Of a DNA stretch of 64,000 nt, positions 55,664-64,000 are shown piece after piece (positions within the stretch are counted from its first letter, which is position 1; each line of letters starts with the position of its first letter). A program made the position numbers and the translations under genes. The notes beneath the pieces are model-generated. The model was not told the origin of the DNA, ran no database searches, and worked only from the letters and a program-made list of their open reading frames with translations. Source of the stretch: Rhizobium sullae (lineage in GTDB: Bacteria; Pseudomonadota; Alphaproteobacteria; Rhizobiales; Rhizobiaceae); assembly GCF_025200715.1 (NCBI RefSeq), contig NZ_CP104143.1:496001-560000 (forward strand), in the 5' to 3' direction.

Positions 55664-56449
55664 ATGCTGACGAGAAGAACATTCTTTGCAATCGCAACGC
55701 TCGCGGCCGCCGTCGGCTTCGGCTCCGCATCCCACGCCGATGCGCTGGCCGACATCACCGCGCGCGGTACGCTGCGTGTCGCCGTCCCGCAGGATTTCCC
55801 GCCTTTCGGCAGCGTCGGTACTGACATGGCGCCGATGGGCTATGACATCGACATGGCCAATCTGATTGCCGAAAAGCTCGGCGTCAAAACCGAACTAGTG
55901 CCAGTCACAAGTGCCAACCGCATTCCATACCTGCAGACGAACAAGGTCGATCTGGTTATTTCCAGCCTCGGCAAGAATCCGGACCGCGAAAAGGTGATCG
56001 ATTTCTCGACCGCCTATGCGCCCTTCTTCAACGGCGTATTCGCGCCAGGCGATCTTTCCGTCGCCAAGGTGGAAGATCTGGCCGGCAAGACGGTCGGTGT
56101 CACCCGCGGCGCCGTCGAAGACCTCGAGCTGACGAAGATTGCGTCTGCCGATGTCACGATCAAGCGCTACGAGGACAACAACGGCACGATCTCCGCCTTC
56201 CTCTCCGGCCAGGTCGAGGCTGTTGCGACCGGCAATGTCGTTGCCGCCGCCATCCTTGCCAAGAACCCGCCGAAGCGTCCCGAACTGAAGTTCCTCATTA
56301 AGAACTCGCCCTGCTATATCGGCCTCAGCAAGGAACAGCCTGCGCTTCTCGAAAAGGTGAACAGCATCATCGCCGCCGCCAAGACCGACGGTTCGCTGAA
56401 CGCCATTGCCCAGAAGTGGCTCGGCACCGATCTCCCGAAAGACCTCTAA
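55664..56449 (+). CDS. ABC transporter periplasmic amino-acid-binding protein
   Basis: 261-residue SBP_bac_3 protein. A signal peptide (1-26, RRTFFAIATLAAAVGFGSASHA) precedes the type II binding fold (GTLRVAVPQDFPPFGSV, PMGYDIDMANLIAEKLGV, DLVISSLGKNPDREKVIDFS). The PAAT group binds polar amino acids, opines or related compounds; the ligand is not evident. AAAGGAG lies 10 nt upstream. A stable hairpin follows the stop. Confidence 0.9.
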   Translation: MLTRRTFFAIATLAAAVGFGSASHADALADITARGTLRVAVPQDFPPFGSVGTDMAPMGYDIDMANLIAEKLGVKTELVPVTSANRIPYLQTNKVDLVISSLGKNPDREKVIDFSTAYAPFFNGVFAPGDLSVAKVEDLAGKTVGVTRGAVEDLELTKIASADVTIKRYEDNNGTISAFLSGQVEAVATGNVVAAAILAKNPPKRPELKFLIKNSPCYIGLSKEQPALLEKVNSIIAAAKTDGSLNAIAQKWLGTDLPKDL

Positions 56450-56465
56450 AAGCCGGTCCAGCATG

Positions 56466-56489
56466 GTCACCCCGCCGCCGCGGGGTGAC
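56466..56489 (+). promoter_or_regulatory. Intercistronic hairpin between binding protein and permease genes
   Basis: GTCACCCCG-CCGCCG-CGGGGTGAC: a perfect 9-bp GC-rich stem with a 6-base loop and no T run. Such hairpins protect the upstream mRNA and raise binding-protein output over permease output. Confidence 0.6.
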
Positions 56490-56523
56490 TACTCGCCGTC
56501 GGTATTCAAAGAGGGGACGTGTT

Positions 56524-57195
56524 TTGAGCTACCATTTCGAATTCGGTTGGCTGCTTCAGTATTATCCGCAGGTCGTCAAGGGCATAGTGATCACCCTGGA
56601 GCTTGTCGCGATCGGCGGTGTGCTCGGCATCTCGCTCGGCACCTTCTGTGCCTGGGTGCGCGCGCTCGGTCCGGCGTGGCTGAAGCCTGTGGTCGCGGGT
56701 TACGTCGAGCTTATCCGCAATACGCCATTCCTGATCCAGCTTTTTTTCATCTTCTTTGGCCTGCCGTCGCTGGGTCTGCAGCTTTCCGAGCTGACGGCCG
56801 CCAATCTCGCCATGGTCGTCAATCTCGGTGCCTATAGCTGCGAAATCATCCGCGCCGGCATCCAGGCGACGCCAAAGGGGCAGTTCGAGGCGGGCGCCAG
56901 TCTCGCCATGACGCCGTTCGAAACCTTCCGCCACGTCGTTCTGGTGCCCTCGCTGCAGCGCATCTGGCCGGCACTCTCCTCACAGGTGGTGATCGTCATG
57001 CTCGGCTCCTCCGTCGTGTCGCAGATCGCCGCCGAGGACCTGACCTTTGCCGCCAACTTCATCCAGTCGCGAACCTTCCGCGCCTTCGAGGCCTACATCG
57101 TCTCGACGGCCATCTACCTGGCGCTGGCGATCCTGCTTAGGCAGGTGCTGGCGGTGGCCGGTGGGTTCATCTTCCCGAGGAGGCTTGCCCGATGA
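56524..57195 (+). CDS. Amino-acid ABC transporter permease (first)
   Basis: 223-residue HisMQ-type inner-membrane permease with about five helices. The EAA loop reads EAGASLAMTPFETFRHVVLV. A TTG start at 56524 is proposed, with GAGGGG 8 nt upstream. Its stop overlaps the next permease start (ATGA), so the two subunits are made together. Confidence 0.88.
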   Translation: MSYHFEFGWLLQYYPQVVKGIVITLELVAIGGVLGISLGTFCAWVRALGPAWLKPVVAGYVELIRNTPFLIQLFFIFFGLPSLGLQLSELTAANLAMVVNLGAYSCEIIRAGIQATPKGQFEAGASLAMTPFETFRHVVLVPSLQRIWPALSSQVVIVMLGSSVVSQIAAEDLTFAANFIQSRTFRAFEAYIVSTAIYLALAILLRQVLAVAGGFIFPRRLAR

Positions 57196-57851
57196 TCGAG
57201 TTCACGCTCTGGGATATCCTGCGCAACCTGCTGCTCGCCACCCGCTGGACAGTTCTGCTCTCGCTCATTTCCTTCATCGGCGGCGGCGCGGTCGGGCTCG
57301 GACTGCTCCTCCTGCGCATCAGCAAGCGCAAATCGCTGCGGGCGCTTGCAAAATACTACATCGAGCTTTTCCAGGGCACGCCGCTCCTGATGCAGCTCTT
57401 CATCGCCTTCTTCGGCCTCGGCCTGTTCGGTATCAATGTCCCGGCCTGGCTTGCCGCCGGCCTGGCGCTGATCCTCTGGACCGCCGCCTTCCTTGCCGAA
57501 ATCTGGCGCGGTTGCGTCGAATCGGTCGCAAAAGGCCAGTGGGAGGCCTCCGCCAGCCTCGGCATGGGCCGGCTTCAGCAGATGCGCTACGTGATCCTGC
57601 CGCAGGCCCTGAGGGTCGCCGTGCCACCGACGGTCGGCTTCTCCGTCCAGGTCGTCAAGGGAACGGCGCTCACCTCGATCATCGGCTTCGTCGAGCTGTC
57701 GAAGGCAGGCACCGTCGTCACCAACGCCACCTTCCAGCCCTTCACCGTCTACGGGCTCGTCGCACTCATCTATTTCGCGCTCTGCTGGCCTCTGTCGAAG
57801 AGCAGCCAGATCCTCGAAAGGAAGCTCAATGTCGCTCATCGAAATCACTGA
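57192..57851 (+). CDS. Amino-acid ABC transporter permease (second)
   Basis: 219-residue HisMQ-type permease. The EAA loop is EASASLGMGRLQQMRYVILP and the family motif ELFQGTPLLMQLFIAFFGLG is present. It is paired with the preceding permease to form the membrane channel. Its 3' end overlaps the ATPase gene by 23 nt. Confidence 0.92.
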   Translation: MIEFTLWDILRNLLLATRWTVLLSLISFIGGGAVGLGLLLLRISKRKSLRALAKYYIELFQGTPLLMQLFIAFFGLGLFGINVPAWLAAGLALILWTAAFLAEIWRGCVESVAKGQWEASASLGMGRLQQMRYVILPQALRVAVPPTVGFSVQVVKGTALTSIIGFVELSKAGTVVTNATFQPFTVYGLVALIYFALCWPLSKSSQILERKLNVAHRNH

Positions 57852-58554
57852 AGTCCGCAAGAGCTACGGCACGAACGAGGTGCTGAAGGGCATCAACCTG
57901 GATGTGGATCCGGGCGAAGTCATCGCCATCATCGGCAAGAGCGGCTCGGGCAAATCGACCCTGCTGCGCTGCATCAACGGCCTTGAGAGCATCACCCAAG
58001 GCTCGATCTCGGTGGCCGGAGCCCAGCTTCTGGACGACGAACTGCACCTGAAGGCGCTGCGCCTGAAGGTCGGCATGATCTTCCAGCAGTTCAATCTTTT
58101 CCCGCACCTGACGGCCGGCGGCAACGTCATGCTGTCGCAGTCCGTCGTCAAGAAGACGCCGAAGGCGGAGGCCGCAGCGGTCGCCCGCAAGATGCTCGAC
58201 CGGGTCGGCCTAGGCCACAAATTCGACGCCTATCCCGACGAGCTTTCCGGCGGTCAGCAGCAGCGCGTCGCGATCGCCCGTGCGCTTGCGATGCAGCCGA
58301 TCGCGCTGCTCTGCGACGAGATCACCTCCGCGCTCGATCCGGAACTCGTCGCCGAAGTCCTGGCTGTCGTGCGCGAGCTTGCCGCCGAGGGGATGACGTT
58401 GCTGATGGTGACGCACGAAATGCGGTTCGCCCGCGACGTCTGCAGCCGGGTCGTCTTCATGCACGAAGGCCGCGTTCACGAAATCGGCCGGCCGGAAAAC
58501 GTCTTCGCAAATCCGAAGACCGCCGAACTCAAGCAGTTTCTCGGCATGCATTGA
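57829..58554 (+). CDS. Amino-acid ABC transporter ATP-binding protein
   Basis: 241-residue ATPase of the polar amino-acid (GlnQ/HisP) type. Walker A is IIGKSGSGKSTLLRC, the Q-loop FQQFNLFPHLT, the signature LSGGQQQRVAIARAL, Walker B ALLCDEITSALDP, and the H-loop MVTHEMRFARDV. AAAGGAAG lies 5 nt before the ATG, inside the permease gene. Confidence 0.96.
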   Translation: MSLIEITEVRKSYGTNEVLKGINLDVDPGEVIAIIGKSGSGKSTLLRCINGLESITQGSISVAGAQLLDDELHLKALRLKVGMIFQQFNLFPHLTAGGNVMLSQSVVKKTPKAEAAAVARKMLDRVGLGHKFDAYPDELSGGQQQRVAIARALAMQPIALLCDEITSALDPELVAEVLAVVRELAAEGMTLLMVTHEMRFARDVCSRVVFMHEGRVHEIGRPENVFANPKTAELKQFLGMH

Positions 58555-58579
58555 GGGGCGCGCCGCCAGGTCATGTATG

Positions 58580-59350
58580 TTATCCCGCCGCCTCGATGAT
58601 CAGCTGGGTGATCTCATCGGGATGGGAAATCAGTGAAAGATGGCTGGCCTTCAGTTCGATGGTCTTGGCTCCCATGCGCTTGGCCATGAAGCGTTCGAGT
58701 TCTGGATTGATCGTGCGATCTTCTGTCGATACGGCATACCAGCTTGGCTTCGAACGCCAAGTCGCCTGTGTGGTCTTGCCTGTAAGGAGAGCCTTGTTGA
58801 ATGGCGCCTGGACTGCATAAAGCACCTTCGCCTTTGCTTCCGGTAGGTCGCCCGCGAAATCATGCAGGAATGCCGCCTCGCTGAGGCGCCCTTCGTCGCC
58901 ATCGAAAACAATGCCTGCGGAAGCCGGCGGCGGGGGAAATGTCTTGGCCAATGCCGTATAATCCTCGCCCGCATCCGGCGCCCGCGCCGCGACATAAACG
59001 AGTGCCGATACGTTAGGATGCATCCCGGCTTCCGTTATTATCATTCCGGCGAAGGAATGCCCGACCAAAACCGTCGGGCCATCCTGCCGTGCCAGCACCC
59101 GCTCAACGGAGGATACCGCTTCAGGCAGCGTCGTTAGCGGATTTTGCACGGCCGTCGCATTGAACCCCGCCGCCTGCAGTCGGGTAATCACCTCGGACCA
59201 GCACGACCCATCGGCGAACAACCCATGCGCCAGGACGACGTTGCGGGCCTTCACCGTACCAGAGGGTGCGGCCATGCTGCTGGTTGAGAGAAGAGAGGCA
59301 GCAGCGCTGGCAACGATGGCGGCTGAGAAAGTACGTCTTGTCATCATCAT
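58580..59350 (-). CDS. Exported alpha/beta hydrolase
   Basis: 256-residue alpha/beta-hydrolase with an N-terminal export signal (TRRTFSAAIVASAAASLLS, a twin-arginine-like RR). Nucleophile elbow is LVGHSFAGMI; the C-terminal acid/histidine is in KASHLSLISHPDEI. NVVLAHGLFADGSCWSEVI marks the oxyanion region. It is similar to salicylate- or pyrethroid-esterase-like plant/bacterial hydrolases. GGAAG precedes ATG at 59350. Substrate unknown. It is divergent from the GntR gene at 59567. Confidence 0.85.
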   Translation of the reverse strand: MMMTRRTFSAAIVASAAASLLSTSSMAAPSGTVKARNVVLAHGLFADGSCWSEVITRLQAAGFNATAVQNPLTTLPEAVSSVERVLARQDGPTVLVGHSFAGMIITEAGMHPNVSALVYVAARAPDAGEDYTALAKTFPPPPASAGIVFDGDEGRLSEAAFLHDFAGDLPEAKAKVLYAVQAPFNKALLTGKTTQATWRSKPSWYAVSTEDRTINPELERFMAKRMGAKTIELKASHLSLISHPDEITQLIIEAAG

Positions 59351-59566
59351 GATTTGGCTTCCTTCTGCGTCGAATAGTTGGAAGGCTTTGCAAGCTTTTA
59401 TGTATGCAGGATGTAACATTGATCGGAAGAATGTATTCTCATGACGCGATTTTTTCAATAATTGAATGCATAACAGCTTCGTGATAATGGTTTTGCATGC
59501 GCTTAACCTGTGTTTACGCATATTCGCATACGGGCCGGAAGCACGACCGGTTCAGGGAGGATTTGC

Positions 59567-60253
59567 ATGGCAAACGGATCAGAAGCTGGAGATGATGGCG
59601 ATGATCGGGAACTCCTGTCTGACCGTATTCGCAACGCGCTGACGGATGAAATTGCGGCGGGCACGCTGGCAGCGGGTGCTTCGCTGGACGAACAGCAGCT
59701 CGCCGACCGTTTCGGTGCCTCCCGTACTCCGGTTCGGGAAGCGCTGCGTCAATTGGCGGCCAGCGACCTCGTCGAGGTTCGCGCACGGCGAGGCGTCGTC
59801 GTCGCACGCATGACCCCCGAGCGCATCATGGACATGTTTGAGACGTCGGCCGAAATCGAGGCCATGTGCGTGCGGCTTGCGACTTACCGTATGACTCCGC
59901 TGGAGCGAAGCCACCTGATCGGACTGCACGACATGTCCCACGAGATTGTCGAGAACGGTGATTTTGACGCGTACGATGCTTTCAACCGCGAATTCCATGA
60001 GACGATCTATCGCGCCACCCACAACGGCTTTCTTGCCGAACAAGCGATAGCGGTGCGCACGAGGCTGAACGCCTTCCGGCGCACGCAACTTCGACAAGGC
60101 GATCGGATGCGTAAATCTCGGGACGAGCACGATGCAATCATGCAGGCGATCGCGGAGGGTGACGGCGAAATGGCATCTCGGCGCATGCGAGCACATATGC
60201 TGAACGCTGCCACAGCGCTCCGTCGTTTCATTGAAGCGAACAAGTCGGCATAA
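59567..60253 (+). CDS. GntR family transcriptional regulator (FCD subfamily)
   Basis: 228-residue regulator with an N-terminal wHTH (SLDEQQLADRFGASRTPVRE, then ALRQLAASDLVEVRARRGVV) and a C-terminal FCD domain (EIEAMCVRLATYRM, FHETIYRATHN). GGGAGG precedes the ATG. It is divergent from the exported hydrolase and near formate dehydrogenase; either may be its target. No clear operator was identified in the intergenic region. Confidence 0.88.
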   Translation: MANGSEAGDDGDDRELLSDRIRNALTDEIAAGTLAAGASLDEQQLADRFGASRTPVREALRQLAASDLVEVRARRGVVVARMTPERIMDMFETSAEIEAMCVRLATYRMTPLERSHLIGLHDMSHEIVENGDFDAYDAFNREFHETIYRATHNGFLAEQAIAVRTRLNAFRRTQLRQGDRMRKSRDEHDAIMQAIAEGDGEMASRRMRAHMLNAATALRRFIEANKSA

Positions 60254-60338
60254 CATTGCCGACGGTAATGCATGCCTGCAACCGCGTCGGCTCTCGGCGA
60301 GCAACGAGAGCCGGTCCAGCCTTCCGAATAACGCGCCT

Positions 60339-61538
60339 TCAGCTCTTGAAACGCGCCGCCTCTTCAGAGCCGCGCGTCGCATCGCCGGCACTGTAGGAGT
60401 GCGCGCCGGCGCCGGCGAGTTTGCCGCCGTCGACGATCAGATATTCCTCGCGGATCGGCCTGCCTTCGAACCAGCATTCGAGAATTTCCCGCGTACCGGC
60501 GGCGTAACGCGCCTGGGCGGACAGCGACGATCCTGAAATATGCGGCGTCATGCCGTGATACGGCATCGATCGCCACGGATGGTCCTTAGGCGGAGGCTGC
60601 GGGAACCAGACATCGCCGGCATAACCCGCAAGCTGGCCGTTCTCCAGTGCCCGCGCGACGGCATCGCGATTACAGATCTTGCCGCGCGCCGTATTCACCA
60701 GGTAGGCGCCGCGTTTCATCTTGGCGATCATCGCCGCGTCGAAGAGGTTTTCCGTCTCCGGATGGAGCGGCGCGTTGATCGTCACGACATCGCAGATCGG
60801 CACCATGTCCGCCGCGGTCTTGTGGAAGGTAACGCCAAGCTCCTTCTCGACCGCATCGGGAAGCCGGTGGCGGTCGGTATAGTGCAACTTGACGTCGAAC
60901 GGCTTCAGCCGGCGCAGCACTGCGCTGCCGATCCGCCCGGCGCCCACCGTGCCGATCTCCATGCCCTCGATGTCGTAGGAACGCGCGACGCAGTCGGCTA
61001 TGTTCCAGCCGCCCTTCACGACCCACTGGTAGGAGGGAATATAGTTTCGGGCAAGGCCGAGGATCGTCATGACCACATGTTCGGATACGCTGATCGAGTT
61101 GCAGTAGGTCACTTCGGCGACGGTGACGCCGCGGTCCATCGCGGCCTGGAGATCGACATGATCCGAGCCGATGCCGGCGGTGATTGCCAGCTTCAGCTTG
61201 GCCGCCTTGGCGATCCGTTCGGCGGTCAGGTAAGCTGGCCAGAAAGGCTGCGAGATTACGATCTCGGCCTCGGCAAGCTCGCGTTCGAAGACGCTGCCGG
61301 GACCATCCTTGTCCGAGGTCACGATCAGGCTGTGCCCTTGGCTTTCGAGAAACGTCCGCAAGCCCAGTTCGCCGGAAACGCTGCCCAGCAGCACGCCCGG
61401 CTGAAAATCGATGGCCTTCGGGGTGGGAAGCGTCTGGCCGTCGGGGTAGTGTTCGAGCTTCGGCAGGCCATCGCGCGCATAGGCGCTCGGATATCCGTCG
61501 ACCGGATCGTCATAGAGGACGCAAACGACCTTTGCCAT
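60339..61538 (-). CDS. fdh: NAD-dependent formate dehydrogenase
   Basis: 399-residue metal-free enzyme oxidising formate to CO2 with NAD+. All catalytic residues match Pseudomonas FDH with a one-residue offset: N147, R285 (VNTARGK), Q314 (PQPPPKDHPW) and H333 (TPHISGSSLSAQARYA). D222 in HYTDRHR gives NAD+ preference. The Rossmann motif is VGAGRIG. Start ATG 61538 (MAKVVCVLYDDPVDGYP) with GGGAG upstream. Monocistronic. The enzyme supplies NADH from formate, e.g. after C1 or methylated-amine breakdown. Confidence 0.96.
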   Translation of the reverse strand: MAKVVCVLYDDPVDGYPSAYARDGLPKLEHYPDGQTLPTPKAIDFQPGVLLGSVSGELGLRTFLESQGHSLIVTSDKDGPGSVFERELAEAEIVISQPFWPAYLTAERIAKAAKLKLAITAGIGSDHVDLQAAMDRGVTVAEVTYCNSISVSEHVVMTILGLARNYIPSYQWVVKGGWNIADCVARSYDIEGMEIGTVGAGRIGSAVLRRLKPFDVKLHYTDRHRLPDAVEKELGVTFHKTAADMVPICDVVTINAPLHPETENLFDAAMIAKMKRGAYLVNTARGKICNRDAVARALENGQLAGYAGDVWFPQPPPKDHPWRSMPYHGMTPHISGSSLSAQARYAAGTREILECWFEGRPIREEYLIVDGGKLAGAGAHSYSAGDATRGSEEAARFKS

Positions 61539-61814
61539 TTCCATCTCCCTTCATTTGAAACGAAGAGGGAGGGCCTCGAATCTTTCATAGCCGCCGGTCA
61601 ATGCGGATGGACAGCAGGGCGATGTGCTCTGCTGAATGATCTGTGGCCAGCAGGCTCGCTCCTGGCGCTCCCGCATTCGTAATTGGCACCACTCTGGAAA
61701 GGTGGAGGACCCGGACACGGTTTCAAGGAGAGCAGCCGGAAAGTCCACAGCAATCCCCTTGCCCTCTGCCTCGTTCCCTCTATTCTGCCGCCAACACCAT
61801 AGGGAGGCCACCAT

Positions 61815-62123
61815 ATGATCCTGCACTGCGTATTTCTGAGGCTGAAGGCCGCGATGACGGGCGAGGAGAAGCAGGCGCTGTTCGAATCGGTCGTCGCATT
61901 GAAGCAGGTGATTCCCGGCATTCTCGATATCAAACATGGCCCCAATGTCTCGCCGGAGGGGCTGCATGGCGGCTTCGTCGATGGCTTCGTTGTGACCTTC
62001 GAAAGTGCAGGCGCACGGGATGCCTATCTCGTGCATCCCGAGCATGTGGCCGTCGGCGAGCGCATTATCTCCTCGACGGATGGAGGCCTTGCCGGCCTCC
62101 TAGTCTTCGATTTCAATCTCTGA
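61815..62123 (+). CDS. Dabb family protein (stress-responsive A/B barrel)
   Basis: 102-residue dimeric alpha/beta-barrel (Dabb) protein. The domain opens MILHCVFLRLKAAMTGEEKQ and has HGPNVSPEGLHGGFVDGFVV with the typical histidine in the LVHPEHVAVG segment. Function unknown; homologues are stress-induced or act as small cyclases. It is convergent with the metal-binding protein gene. Confidence 0.85.
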   Translation: MILHCVFLRLKAAMTGEEKQALFESVVALKQVIPGILDIKHGPNVSPEGLHGGFVDGFVVTFESAGARDAYLVHPEHVAVGERIISSTDGGLAGLLVFDFNL

Positions 62124-62127
62124 GAGA

Positions 62128-62149
62128 GGCCGCGGATTTCTCCGCGGCC
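62128..62149. terminator. Palindromic hairpin between convergent genes
   Basis: GGCCGCGGA-TTTC-TCCGCGGCC: a perfect 9-bp stem with a 4-base loop between the Dabb gene and the convergent metal-binding protein gene. There is no T run on either side. Confidence 0.5.
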
Positions 62150-62159
62150 GGGTCTGCAG

Positions 62160-63059
62160 TCAGCTCGATTTCCCCAGCGCCGCGGCGATCTGGTCGACAT
62201 TGTAGCGAAACATCTTCTCATAGCTAGGCGCCGGTCCCTTTGCATCCGAGAGCGATTCGACATAGAGCTCGCCGCCGGGTTCGGCGCCCGTTGCCTTGGC
62301 GACCTGCCTGACGAGGCGCGGATCGTTAGAGTTTTCGAAGAAATAGCTCTTCACATGTTCCGTCTTGATCTGCTCGATCAGCTTGGCGACGTCGGCGGCC
62401 GAGGCTTCGGTTTCGGTCGACATGCCCAGCGGCGCGAGGAAGCTGACATTGTACTCGCGGCCGAAATAGCCGAAGGCGTCGTGGCTCGTCAGCACCTTGC
62501 GCCGGTCATCCGGAACCGCGTCGAATTTCGAACGCGCATAGGCGTCAAGCGCGTCGAGCGTCTTCGTGTAGCGCTCGGCATTCGCCTTGAAGGCGCCGGC
62601 ATCCGCCGGATCGGCGGCCGACAGCGCCTTTTCGATATTGGAGACCCAGACCTTGACGTTGACCGGGCTGTTCCAGACGTGCGGATCAGTGACCGTCTCG
62701 CCGTCCTCTTCCATCGTGCGCGTCTTGATGCCGTCGGAAACGGTGACCGGCGTTCCTCTGTAGCCGGAGGCGGAAATCAGCCGGTCCATCCAGCCTTCAA
62801 GGCCTTCGCCGCTGACGAAGGTCACCTGCGCGGCCTTCAGATGCTTGGCATCGGCGGGCGACGGTTCGAACTCGTGGGGGTCGCCATTCGGGCCGACGAG
62901 GCTTGTGACAGTCACGTGGTCGCCGCCCACCTGGCTGACGACATCGGCAAGCACGGTGAAGGAGGCGACCACCTTCAGCGTCCCGGCAGAGGCGGATGAG
63001 GCCGAAAGGGCGATCAGCGCGGGAATGGCCGTGGAAAGAAGCAGTCTGCGGGAAATCAT
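62160..63059 (-). CDS. Zn/Mn ABC transporter substrate-binding protein
   Basis: 299-residue cluster A-I periplasmic protein with a signal peptide (1-25). The expected metal ligands are histidines in DPHEFEPSPAD, DPHVWNSPVN and TSHDAFGYF plus an acidic residue near FENSNDPR. There is no His-rich loop, unlike typical ZnuA. The order ATPase-permease-binding protein on the minus strand resembles aztABC. Zinc or manganese cannot be distinguished from sequence. Confidence 0.85.
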   Translation of the reverse strand: MISRRLLLSTAIPALIALSASSASAGTLKVVASFTVLADVVSQVGGDHVTVTSLVGPNGDPHEFEPSPADAKHLKAAQVTFVSGEGLEGWMDRLISASGYRGTPVTVSDGIKTRTMEEDGETVTDPHVWNSPVNVKVWVSNIEKALSAADPADAGAFKANAERYTKTLDALDAYARSKFDAVPDDRRKVLTSHDAFGYFGREYNVSFLAPLGMSTETEASAADVAKLIEQIKTEHVKSYFFENSNDPRLVRQVAKATGAEPGGELYVESLSDAKGPAPSYEKMFRYNVDQIAAALGKSS

Positions 63060-63075
63060 CGAAGTCTCCTTGAGT

Positions 63076-63948
63076 TCAGCCCTTCAGATGCGGGCGGGGA
63101 AAAAGGCGCCGGGCAAGGCCCGACGGCGCGAAGAGGATGGAAAGCCCGTAGATCACCGCCGCCGTCATGATGATGGTCGGACCGGAGGCGAGCTCGAGAT
63201 GATAGGAGGCGATAAGCCCGAGGTAACCGGAGAAGGTGGCGCTGATCGCCGCGATCACCATCATCGATGGCAGGCTGCGCGACCAGAGCTGCGCGATCGC
63301 CGCCGGAAGCATCATCAAGCCGACGGCCATCAGCGTGCCGAGCGCCTGAAAACTGGCGACGAGGTTGAGCACGACGAGGAACAGGAAAAGCACGTGATAG
63401 ACCGGTCCCCGGCCGCCGACGGCCCTGAGGAACCCGGGGTCGAAGCATTCAGCCACCAGCGGCCGGTAGATGACGGCAAGCACGACGAGCGTCACCGAGG
63501 TGATCGCCCCGATCTGGACGATGGAAGGGGCGTCGATCGCCAGAATGGTGCCGAAGAGCACATGCAGCAGGTCGACGTTCGATCCGCGCAGCGAAACGAT
63601 CAGCACGCCGAGCGCCAGTGAGGCGAGATAGAAGCTTGCGAAGCTCGCGTCCTCCTGCAGCACCGTCGTCCGGCTGACGATGCCCGAGAGCAGCGCGACG
63701 GAAAGCCCGGCGATAAGGCCGCCGATGCCCATGGCGGTGAGCGATAGCGATCCCGCAACGAGGTAGCCAATCGCCGCACCCGGCAGCACGGCATGGCTCA
63801 TTGCGTCACCCATCAGGCTCATGCGCCGCAGCATCAGGAAGACGCCGATCGGGCCGGCGCCGAGCCCGAGGCAAAGGCAGGCGACGAGCGCGCGGCGCAT
63901 GAAGCCGTAATCGGCAAATGGCGCGAGGAAGATGTCGTAGGCCGTCAT
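63076..63948 (-). CDS. Zn/Mn ABC transporter permease
   Basis: 290-residue ABC-3 family permease with about eight membrane helices (SHAVLPGAAIGYLVAG and SLALGVLIVSLRG are typical). Its ATG overlaps the stop of the preceding ATPase gene (ATGA). It couples to the binding protein 16 nt downstream. Confidence 0.92.
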   Translation of the reverse strand: MTAYDIFLAPFADYGFMRRALVACLCLGLGAGPIGVFLMLRRMSLMGDAMSHAVLPGAAIGYLVAGSLSLTAMGIGGLIAGLSVALLSGIVSRTTVLQEDASFASFYLASLALGVLIVSLRGSNVDLLHVLFGTILAIDAPSIVQIGAITSVTLVVLAVIYRPLVAECFDPGFLRAVGGRGPVYHVLFLFLVVLNLVASFQALGTLMAVGLMMLPAAIAQLWSRSLPSMMVIAAISATFSGYLGLIASYHLELASGPTIIMTAAVIYGLSILFAPSGLARRLFPRPHLKG

Positions 63949-64000
63949 GCCGCAGGCTCGCAGGCTCTCGGGTCCTCGTCCCAGCGCTCGGCCATGGCGC
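63945..64000 (-). CDS. C-terminus of an ABC transporter ATPase, cut by the window end
   Basis: The last 17 codons (AMAERWDEDPRACEPAA) and a stop overlapping the permease start. The position and the WDED-x3-C tail fit the ATPase of the adjacent Zn/Mn transporter. Most of the gene lies beyond the window. Confidence 0.6.
   Translation of the reverse strand, partial: AMAERWDEDPRACEPAA

Overview
The window looks like chromosomal DNA of a Rhizobiaceae alphaproteobacterium (Rhizobium sensu lato, close to R. etli/R. leguminosarum). The reasons are high GC with NNC/NNG codon preference, BA14K, IalB and DUF1217 proteins, the bioMNY biotin transporter with a BioR-like site, a RIME-like palindromic repeat, CtrA-type TTAA-N7-TTAA boxes, and the ctaCDB-coxF-ctaGE oxidase cluster followed by DUF983-SURF1-ispH-thrB-rnhA. 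Genus assignment is inference from family content; no rRNA or tRNA gene was seen. The window is mostly core housekeeping DNA with small accessory insertions.

Layout. 1-4.97 kb: 3' end of a DUF1217 gene, a GlcD-type FAD oxidoreductase, Sua5, and an unknown protein with a CtrA-type box. 5.3-11 kb: a GbcA-like Rieske oxygenase, a BA14K protein, a CorA/ZntB transporter, and an acyl-CoA dehydrogenase/enoyl-CoA hydratase pair. 11-17.7 kb: two chemoreceptor genes flanking rlmD and tlyA. 17.7-23.2 kb: dxs, pirin, a TumE/TumA toxin-antitoxin pair, xseB, a histone-deacetylase-family gene and a thioesterase. 23.2-25.1 kb: bioM-bioN-bioY. 25.2-34.2 kb: a YcaQ-family protein, ribB, aroC, a large GGDEF-EAL protein, a DUF1344 protein, a phosphatase and fabI. 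34.3-43.6 kb: a DnaJ-family protein, a decayed TnpB gene, a lipoprotein, pdxH, a polysaccharide deacetylase, a D,D-carboxypeptidase, a MazG-like protein, a damaged DUF4160/DUF2442 pair, a GNAT, tldD and ialB. 43.9-54.7 kb: the aa3 oxidase operon, interrupted from its SURF1 tail by an opposing chloramphenicol-phosphotransferase-family gene, then ispH, thrB, rnhA and an endo/exonuclease/phosphatase gene. 54.9-64 kb: a GntR-linked polar amino-acid ABC operon, a hydrolase/GntR divergent pair, NAD-dependent formate dehydrogenase, a Dabb protein, and a Zn/Mn-type ABC transporter cut by the window end.

Functional links. ctaC/D/E encode oxidase subunits, ctaB makes the heme O precursor, ctaG delivers copper and SURF1 assists assembly. 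dxs and ispH are the first and last steps of the non-mevalonate isoprenoid pathway. bioM/N/Y form an ECF importer. The GntR gene at 54.9 kb probably controls the ABC operon that follows it.

No clearly new multi-gene defence or biosynthetic system was found. The most interesting accessory items are the TumE/TumA pair with an apparently leaderless promoter under a palindromic operator; the DUF4160 gene that carries two compensating frameshifts beside an intact DUF2442 gene; a TnpB remnant that kept its right-end hairpin (the end that forms the omegaRNA scaffold); and a 30-bp perfect inverted repeat just upstream of ispH.
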